Origin: Aquirhabdus sp.
GTDB taxonomy: Bacteria; Pseudomonadota; Gammaproteobacteria; Pseudomonadales; Moraxellaceae
Assembly: GCA_030151145.1 (NCBI GenBank)
Contig: JASLEL010000165.1
Span: 1 to 6,875, forward strand
Length of the DNA stretch: 6,875 bases
Direction of reading: 5' to 3'
The notes under the pieces are model-generated. The model worked only from the letters and a program-made list of their open reading frames with translations, ran no database searches and was not told where the DNA came from. Of this stretch, positions 1-4,267 are shown piece after piece. A program made the translations under genes and the position numbers. Positions within the stretch are counted from its first letter, which is position 1; each line of letters starts with the position of its first letter.

Positions 1-1896
1 AAAACCGCCAAAGCCGGTACACCGATCATTACCGCATCCTCCAATGGCATCTCCGGCACGACACAAGTGACCGTGACGGCAGCCGTGCTGCAGTCGATTA
101 CCGTGACGGGGGCGAGCGCGAATGTCGCAGCTGGTCTGACGGTCCAGTTCTCGGCAACGGGTAACTACTCCGACGGCACCTCGCAGGCGATTCTGACACC
201 TAGCTGGAGCTCATCCAGCACGGGCATTGCAACTGTCGATACAACGGGTCTGGTGAAGACCCTCAAAGCGGGCGTGACGACGGTCAATGCCACATTTGGT
301 GGTATCACCGGCACCAATAATCTGACCGTCAGTGCTGCCGTGCTGCAAACGATCTCGCTTGCCGCCAAGACCAGCAGTGTCCCGGCGGGTCTGACCCAGC
401 AATACACCGCCACCGGTAATTATTCTGACGGTACCAGTCAGGTGATCAATACTGCCGCATGGAGCTTCTCGGATACGACGGTTGCAACTGTGGATCAGAC
501 AGGTCTGATCAAAGCACTGAAAGCCGGTACGGGTACAGTGACCGTAACCGCTGGTGGTGTCACGGGCACAGCCAATCTGATCGTCACGGCTGCTGTGTTG
601 CAAAGTATTGCGGTTGCACCGGCGAATGCGTCAGTTGCAGCAGGTTTGACTCAGCAATTGACCGCGACAGGAAGCTACTCAGATGGCTCGAAGCAAGTCC
701 TGTCGGCTCCAGTCTGGAGTTCGTCTGACATTACGCTTGCCACGGTCAGCAGCAGCGGTCTGGTGCAGTCGATCAAGACTGGTAACGTGATCATCTCTGC
801 GACCTTCAATGGCATCACTGGCACGACTCCGATTCAAGTGACTGCTGCAATCGTGCAATCGATCTCCATCCAGCCAGCCACCGCTAGCGTGCCAGCGGGT
901 CTGACACAGACTTTTGTGGCGATGGGTAGCTTTTCGGATGGCAGCAGCTTTGCGGTCAGCCCTGCAGTGTGGAGCTCGTCGGACATCACGGTTGCAACAG
1001 TGCAGTCCAATGGCGTGCTCAAGACTCTGAAGACCGGACAAGTCACCATCACTGCGACTTACAATGGCTATCAGGCGACTGCATCACTCACTGTGACGCC
1101 TGCAGTCCTGCAGTCGGTACAGGTGGCAGCGGTTGCCAATAATCCGGGCGATACCACCCAGCAGTTCAATGCGACGGCAGTCTACTCGGATGGGACAACT
1201 CAGTCTGTGACGGCTGATCAGTGGAGCTCGTCGGATAATACAGTGGCTACCGTCAATGCGAGTGGTTTGGCTCAATATCTGAAGCAAGGTACGACTTCCA
1301 TTAATGCGTCTTATCAGGGTGTGACAGGTTCAGCGACATTGTCCATCACGGCTCCGGTGCTGAAATCGATTACCGTGACACCGCAAAACACGTCGATCTT
1401 GGCTGGCTGGTCGATGCCCGTAGGCGCTACCGAACAGTATTCAGATGGCTCCACCCAAACCGTGAATGTCTACTGGAGTTCGTCGGATACCAGCATTGCG
1501 AATGTGATTTCCGGCGGCTCGATCATCAATGGCGTACCGCAGGGAAATACAGGTGCAACTTTCTCTGCGAATAAAGCGGGTGTTGTTCAGGTGATTGCGA
1601 CTGTGCATGGTGTGACGGGCTCAGCGACAGTCACTGTTACTAAGAACCTGACCATTGCGCCTAATCCGCTCACATCGATCATTGTTGGTCAAACCCTGCA
1701 GTTGCAGTTCAATTACACTCAGCAACCGCTTTTGGGTGGTTCTGTCACGCCGACTTGGGCATCTTCAGATCCGACGATCGCCACGGTCAGCAGTACTGGT
1801 CTGGTCACCGCGATCAAGCCGGGTAGCGTCCAGATCAGCACATCAGTGGGCAGCCAGATTGATACATTCCAACTGACTGTGATTCAGGCACCTGTG
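1..1896 (+). repeat. Tandem BIG2-domain repeat array
   Basis: The conserved VLQ/IVQ codon triplets start at 85, 340, 595, 850 and 1105, exactly 255 bp (85 codons) apart. The next unit starts at 1357 (252 bp). Unit 6 is longer: the equivalent strand of unit 7 starts near 1648. The extra length lies around 1513-1578 and encodes a glycine/serine/asparagine-rich loop (SGGSIINGV to TFSANKAG). Unit 7 is the most diverged and ends near 1896. The DNA sequences differ between units but remain recognisably related, as expected for old duplications under selection for the fold. Confidence 0.9.
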
Positions 1897-1938
1897 CCTA
1901 ATGTGCCTTTCTGCTTTGGGGGGCTGGCATTCTGCTAG
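1..1938 (+). CDS. Multi-BIG2-domain surface protein, 3' part
   Basis: The reading frame is open from the first base, so this is the C-terminal 645 residues of a longer protein; the GTG at 67 lies inside a repeat and is not a start. It consists of tandem bacterial Ig-like group 2 (BIG2) domains: the tail of one (residues 1-28), then seven more starting near residues 29, 114, 199, 284, 369, 453 and 549. Each has the family pattern: a VLQSI-type first strand, YSDG, WSSSD, ATV, a G-L turn, a K-x-G turn and a final TVTAA strand. BIG2 arrays commonly form extracellular stalks of adhesins and intimin-like proteins. The C-terminus shows no LPxTG, autotransporter barrel or RTX repeat. Instead it ends in VPFCFGGLAFC, with Cys 638 and Cys 645. 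Export and anchoring must therefore be encoded upstream (signal peptide or lipobox) or use the short tail. A surface or adhesion role is inferred from architecture; partner and substrate are unknown. Confidence 0.9.
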   Translation, partial: KTAKAGTPIITASSNGISGTTQVTVTAAVLQSITVTGASANVAAGLTVQFSATGNYSDGTSQAILTPSWSSSSTGIATVDTTGLVKTLKAGVTTVNATFGGITGTNNLTVSAAVLQTISLAAKTSSVPAGLTQQYTATGNYSDGTSQVINTAAWSFSDTTVATVDQTGLIKALKAGTGTVTVTAGGVTGTANLIVTAAVLQSIAVAPANASVAAGLTQQLTATGSYSDGSKQVLSAPVWSSSDITLATVSSSGLVQSIKTGNVIISATFNGITGTTPIQVTAAIVQSISIQPATASVPAGLTQTFVAMGSFSDGSSFAVSPAVWSSSDITVATVQSNGVLKTLKTGQVTITATYNGYQATASLTVTPAVLQSVQVAAVANNPGDTTQQFNATAVYSDGTTQSVTADQWSSSDNTVATVNASGLAQYLKQGTTSINASYQGVTGSATLSITAPVLKSITVTPQNTSILAGWSMPVGATEQYSDGSTQTVNVYWSSSDTSIANVISGGSIINGVPQGNTGATFSANKAGVVQVIATVHGVTGSATVTVTKNLTIAPNPLTSIIVGQTLQLQFNYTQQPLLGGSVTPTWASSDPTIATVSSTGLVTAIKPGSVQISTSVGSQIDTFQLTVIQAPVPNVPFCFGGLAFC

Positions 1939-1989
1939 TAGATCTACCAAAGTAAGCAATACCGCACCATAGAGAAACAGTTAATCAAG

Positions 1990-2017
1990 AAGCCCATATA
2001 CATATATGGGCTTTTTT
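1990..2017 (+). terminator. Strong intrinsic terminator after the BIG2 gene
   Basis: AGCCCATATA (1991-2000) and TATATGGGCT (2003-2012) are exact reverse complements. With the central bases opened they give a stem of about 9 bp and a 4-base loop, extended by an A-T pair at 1990/2013. The T-run at 2012-2017 completes a Rho-independent terminator about 50 bp after the stop codon. It should isolate the BIG2 gene from the downstream small gene. Confidence 0.88.
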
Positions 2018-2051
2018 GTACTGAAGAGTTCATATTTGCCGAGCTGTGAAA

Positions 2052-2060
2052 TGCTATGAT
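2052..2060 (+). promoter_or_regulatory. Candidate extended -10 promoter
   Basis: TGCTATGAT combines the extended TG motif with a -10 hexamer (TATGAT, 5 of 6 to consensus), shortly after the terminator. The -35 region is poor (TATTTG at 2033-2038, spacer 16), which extended -10 promoters can tolerate. A transcript from about 2067 would give the 51-residue gene a leader of over 100 bases. Confidence 0.35.
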
Positions 2061-2136
2061 GCATGCAGATGCTTATCGAATATATTTGATTACAATTTGT
2101 GCACCAGCAGAGGGCGGGATATCTGATATCACGGTT

Positions 2137-2164
2137 TTGTTTTGTGCATAAAATGAGCTATAGT
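2137..2164 (+). promoter_or_regulatory. Second candidate promoter for the 51-residue gene
   Basis: TATAGT at 2159-2164 (5 of 6 to the -10 consensus) lies 16 bp after TTGTTT at 2137-2142, a weak -35. Initiation near 2171 would place the start codons at 2186 and 2210 downstream and exclude the earlier in-frame ATG at 2153 from the message. The sequence alone cannot decide between this and the promoter at 2052. Confidence 0.3.
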
Positions 2165-2209
2165 CAAAACTCATTCAAGGTCTCGATGTCTACTCAAAGG
2201 GGTAATGTG

Positions 2210-2365
2210 ATGAACCGTTCCCGTCTTCAAGACAAGGCGCAAGACAAGGGCCAAGACAAGGATAGTGCCAAGGCCAAATCCAAGAAAGCCGGCAGCCTGC
2301 GCTACTGGTCCGAGCTGCAATTACAAGCCCTCGAGTTGCCAAAGAAAAAGAAGCAACAAAGCTAA
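2210..2365 (+). CDS. Small lysine-rich protein with QDK repeats
   Basis: I do not recognise this 51-residue protein. The start at 2210 was chosen because AAAGGGG at 2196-2202 is a good ribosome binding site at suitable distance; GTG at 2207 and ATG at 2186 (giving an 8-residue N-terminal extension) are in-frame alternatives. Residues 7-18 are a three-fold QDK repeat, followed by a Lys/Ala/Ser-rich stretch to about residue 27. A conserved-looking segment, LRYWSELQLQALELP (30-44), could form an amphipathic helix, and the protein ends in PKKKKQQS. It is strongly basic, with no signal peptide, membrane segment or cysteine. That suggests a cytoplasmic, possibly nucleic-acid- or membrane-surface-associated small protein, but no function can be assigned. 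It stands alone between a strong terminator and a weak terminator candidate, so is probably monocistronic. It could be lineage-specific or spurious; the ribosome binding site and non-random composition favour a real gene. Confidence 0.6.
   Translation: MNRSRLQDKAQDKGQDKDSAKAKSKKAGSLRYWSELQLQALELPKKKKQQS
2228..2261 (+). repeat. 12-bp tandem repeat encoding QDK units
   Basis: The 10-mer CAAGACAAGG occurs at 2228, 2240 and 2252, a strict 12-bp period. The four-codon unit keeps the reading frame and encodes QDK plus one variable residue (A, G, D). Copy-number changes would leave the frame intact. Confidence 0.85.
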
Positions 2366-2391
2366 GTCTTCAAACCGCTTGCGCAAGCACG

Positions 2392-2441
2392 CATCAGGCC
2401 TACAGCCAGATGGATTGTTGACCTGATGTCCTGTCTTTTTT
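2392..2441 (+). terminator. Weak terminator candidate after the small basic gene
   Basis: CATCAGG (2392-2398) pairs with CCTGATG (2422-2428). After a short gap a T-run follows at 2436-2441. The 23-base loop and the spacing before the T-run make it a poor intrinsic terminator. A separate perfect 12-bp palindrome, GCTTGCGCAAGC at 2377-2388, lies just upstream. Confidence 0.35.
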
Positions 2442-2527
2442 GCCTTTTGATCGCTACTGATCTGTCATGGTCTGCAGGCCACTCACATGATCTCACCGTT
2501 AAATCATAAAAATGTCATGCGAAATGC

Positions 2528-2569
2528 TTGATTTTTCCTGCACGAACTTGATACTAAAAGTATAGGTTC
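2528..2569 (+). promoter_or_regulatory. Candidate promoter with an overlapping interrupted dyad
   Basis: TTGATT (2528-2533) and GATACT (2550-2555) form a sigma70-like pair, each 4 of 6 to consensus, with a 16-bp spacer. Overlapping the -10 is a dyad: ATACT (2551-2555), AAA, AGTAT (2559-2563), flanked by outer arms GAAC (2544-2547) and GTTC (2566-2569). This could be a repressor operator covering the -10 and start point, or a leader hairpin if transcription begins further upstream. The ATG of the next gene is about 20 bp downstream. Confidence 0.4.
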
Positions 2570-2590
2570 TTCTTTTATCAGGAGCATGCC

Positions 2591-2911
2591 ATGTCCAAGA
2601 TCATTGGTGGTCCGTTCGACGGTCGATATTTTGAGTTGGCGCCCTGGATCCATAACACCGCCATCGACAAACTGATCGACTTCCCCGTGTATATCCCCAA
2701 AGACTGGGATGGTGTCACCCGTCCTTATGTCGGCGCGCAGCCCTTGGTCCCGTTTGATCGCTATAGCCTGATCCGGGTCGAGATGTTGAATGCTGCCGGG
2801 CAGGCGATTGGTCACCGCGTCATCCTGCTGCATGGCAGTATTGCTTTAGATGACGCGATCCGTCGTCTGAACGACGATAAGGATGAGATCGCGAGTGTGC
2901 GCGTGATCTGA
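2591..2911 (+). CDS. Hypothetical 106-residue cytoplasmic protein
   Basis: I do not recognise the family with certainty. The start is well supported: AGGAG at 2580-2584 with a 6-base spacer to ATG. The protein opens with MSKIIGGPFDGRYFEL; a GGPFDG motif near the N-terminus is common in short, poorly characterised phage and bacterial proteins. The middle (about residues 28-60) is rich in Pro, Tyr and Trp (FPVYIPKDWDGVTRPYV). The C-terminal third alternates beta-like (YSLIRVEML, HRVILLHG) and helical, charged segments (LDDAIRRLNDDKDE). It has no signal peptide, no membrane helix and no cysteine, so is probably a small soluble cytoplasmic protein. It stands alone, with about 225 bp before it and over 220 bp after it, and an apparent promoter and dyad directly upstream. 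No function is assigned. Confidence 0.8.
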   Translation: MSKIIGGPFDGRYFELAPWIHNTAIDKLIDFPVYIPKDWDGVTRPYVGAQPLVPFDRYSLIRVEMLNAAGQAIGHRVILLHGSIALDDAIRRLNDDKDEIASVRVI

Positions 2912-2999
2912 CGCGATGGTGTCATGAGTCTGGCGATACGGCATGATCGTACGGCGCAGGGTAGGATCGTCTGTAGATGACGCTGGCGATGCATGCTGT

Positions 3000-3060
3000 C
3001 GTCAATAAGGCCTTTCGTCAAGAAGCCGGTCGTTCAGAAGCCTGTCGTTCAAAAAGCTGC
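3000..3060 (+). repeat. Degenerate 15-bp tandem repeat
   Basis: Three clear 15-bp units follow each other: 3016-3030 (CGTCAAGAAGCCGGT), 3031-3045 (CGTTCAGAAGCCTGT) and 3046-3060 (CGTTCAAAAAGCTGC). A more diverged 16-bp unit precedes them at 3000-3015. The array lies between the 106-residue gene and the DUF2059-like gene. One frame (ATG at 2993 to TGA at 3086-3088) reads a 31-residue peptide with VKKPV/VQKPV repeats but has no ribosome binding site. Confidence 0.7.
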
Positions 3061-3137
3061 CAGTAATAATGAAGATGTCCATGCATGAGGCTGATCATGG
3101 CCGCAAGGATGTTGTTTTACAATTCAAGGAATGTGTC

Positions 3138-3935
3138 ATGACTTTCAAACGCCCAATGTATGTCAATGTGTCCGCCAGTATCGTCTTATTTTCCCTCTGT
3201 GGTCTGATCACCTCCGCAGTGTCTGCCCATACGGAGACGGATACGATTCCCAGTGATTCATTGATCAATAGCTATCTGGACATCTCCCGCGCCAAAGAGA
3301 CCAATGACGCGGGCGTCGAGGGCATGCTGGATGAGTATAAGAAAGCCTTTGGACTGTCGCCTGAGCAGGTGGAGCAGGCACGTACCGCGCTAAATCGCTC
3401 TATCGGCTGGGATGTGGTCAAGGCTGAAGTGATCGCCCAGATCAAAAAGAATTACAGTGCTGCCACGTTGAATAGCTATATCGCCTATTCCAAAACGTCA
3501 GAAGGCGAACTGTACAATACGCAGTCGATCCCGTTTAACCGTGAGACCGCCCGTATCTATGCCGAAAAAAGTCTGCCGAAGCAGACCCAGCAGGCCCAAC
3601 CCGCTCAGGCTCAAAAAAGCGAATCCACACCGATCACCACCGCGACCCCACTGAAACCCAATGATCTGCTGGTCGCAAACGATGTAGTCGAGCATAACGT
3701 CAATGGCAAGACTTACTTCACCGGCATCGTGCACAATCTTGGCAAGAAAGCTGCCCATGCCTCGGTAGAGATTGATCTTTTCCAGGGTAACACCTTCGTC
3801 GATCAATATACGACCTATGTGTCGGGCATGGTGCAGCCGAATGCCATTCGCTATTTTAAGGTGGCCTGCTCCTGCGATGCGACACCTGCTGCGCATGACA
3901 CGATCAAGACGCTGATTAATACCTCCGAGTATTGA
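3138..3935 (+). CDS. Secreted DUF2059-like protein with FxLYD-like C-terminal domain
   Basis: The ATG at 3138 is chosen over the in-frame ATG at 3069 because AAGGA at 3126-3130 sits 7 bases upstream and the protein then begins with a proper signal peptide: charged MTFKR, a hydrophobic core at residues 11-27 and a likely VSA/H cleavage after residue 30. The mature part starts with an alpha-helical region (about 41-145). Its pattern (SYLDISRA, a Trp-Asp motif at 91-92, then IKKNYSAATLNSYIAY-SKTSEGELY) resembles the periplasmic DUF2059 family, whose members end in a similar helix pair with a 'SP.G' turn. A Gln/Ala/Pro/Thr-rich linker (147-172) leads to a beta domain (about 175-262) with Y-F-T-G-I-V-H-N-L-G, resembling FxLYD-type domains. 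A CxC pair (Cys 244, Cys 246) is near the C-terminus and could form a vicinal disulfide or bind metal. Probable location is the periplasm. Function is unknown for both domain families. The gene appears monocistronic. Confidence 0.85.
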   Translation: MTFKRPMYVNVSASIVLFSLCGLITSAVSAHTETDTIPSDSLINSYLDISRAKETNDAGVEGMLDEYKKAFGLSPEQVEQARTALNRSIGWDVVKAEVIAQIKKNYSAATLNSYIAYSKTSEGELYNTQSIPFNRETARIYAEKSLPKQTQQAQPAQAQKSESTPITTATPLKPNDLLVANDVVEHNVNGKTYFTGIVHNLGKKAAHASVEIDLFQGNTFVDQYTTYVSGMVQPNAIRYFKVACSCDATPAAHDTIKTLINTSEY

Positions 3936-4267
3936 TCCGGCGATATCCGGTCATCAGCCTTGGTTGATGGGGAGGGGGCGTATACGTGTGCTGGATGCCA
4001 TTGATACGCCATTTCTCCCATCCGTTGCTTCATCGCAGTTCTAAATTGTTTGTTTGATTTTTCAATATTTTGCATCCTTTTCCTGACCACAGATTTTGGT
4101 GCCACCAACGCCGATGCGCTGTTGCAATTATTCTGGTGAGTAGCCATGGATATGGTCAATAAATAGTCGTATGATCAGCCTGTTAATCACCGACTTTCTG
4201 ATAAAAAAAACATCGTCTGCGGACATCATTTGACACTATTGATCACCATCGGTTTAGGAAGAATCTC
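3936..4267 (+). other. Gene-free spacer before the PKD lipoprotein
   Basis: I support no gene here. ATCCGG is directly repeated at 3935-3940 and 3945-3950. CATCAGCC (3952-3959) and GGTTGATG (3962-3969) can pair as a hairpin but lack a T-run, so this is not a convincing terminator. The stretch from 4030 to 4080 is AT-rich. A 13-bp dyad, TTGGTG-C-CACCAA, lies at 4096-4108 and could be a protein-binding site. A perfect -35 hexamer TTGACA occurs at 4230-4235, but the hexamer 17 bp downstream (TTTAGG) is poor and overlaps the ribosome binding site, so the promoter of the next gene is not settled. Confidence 0.6.

Noticed and set aside
67..69. GTG as the start of the BIG2 protein.
   Set aside because: It lies inside the last strand of a BIG2 domain and the frame is open to base 1 with matching repeat sequence, so the true start is outside the window.
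1..1896. The 255-bp repeats as a CRISPR array or mobile repeat.
   Set aside because: They are coding, in frame, without spacers, and encode an ordinary BIG2 fold.
3069..3137. An earlier in-frame start for the DUF2059-like protein.
   Set aside because: It would put 23 charged residues before the signal peptide and lacks a ribosome binding site, whereas the ATG at 3138 has AAGGA at good spacing.
3952..3969. Hairpin as terminator of the DUF2059-like gene.
   Set aside because: The stem allows only a very short loop, includes a G-T pair, and is followed by a G-rich rather than T-rich tract.
3851..4159. A 102-residue minus-strand reading frame covering much of the spacer before the lipoprotein and the end of the DUF2059-like gene.
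   Set aside because: There is no ribosome binding site before either minus-strand ATG, it overlaps the well-supported plus-strand gene by about 85 bp, and its composition is not convincing. It remains the most tempting hidden gene here; conservation in relatives would revive it.
4230..4258. TTGACA-based promoter for the PKD lipoprotein.
   Set aside because: The -35 is perfect but the hexamer at 17 bp (TTTAGG) is poor and overlaps the ribosome binding site, so a transcript from it would lack a usable leader.
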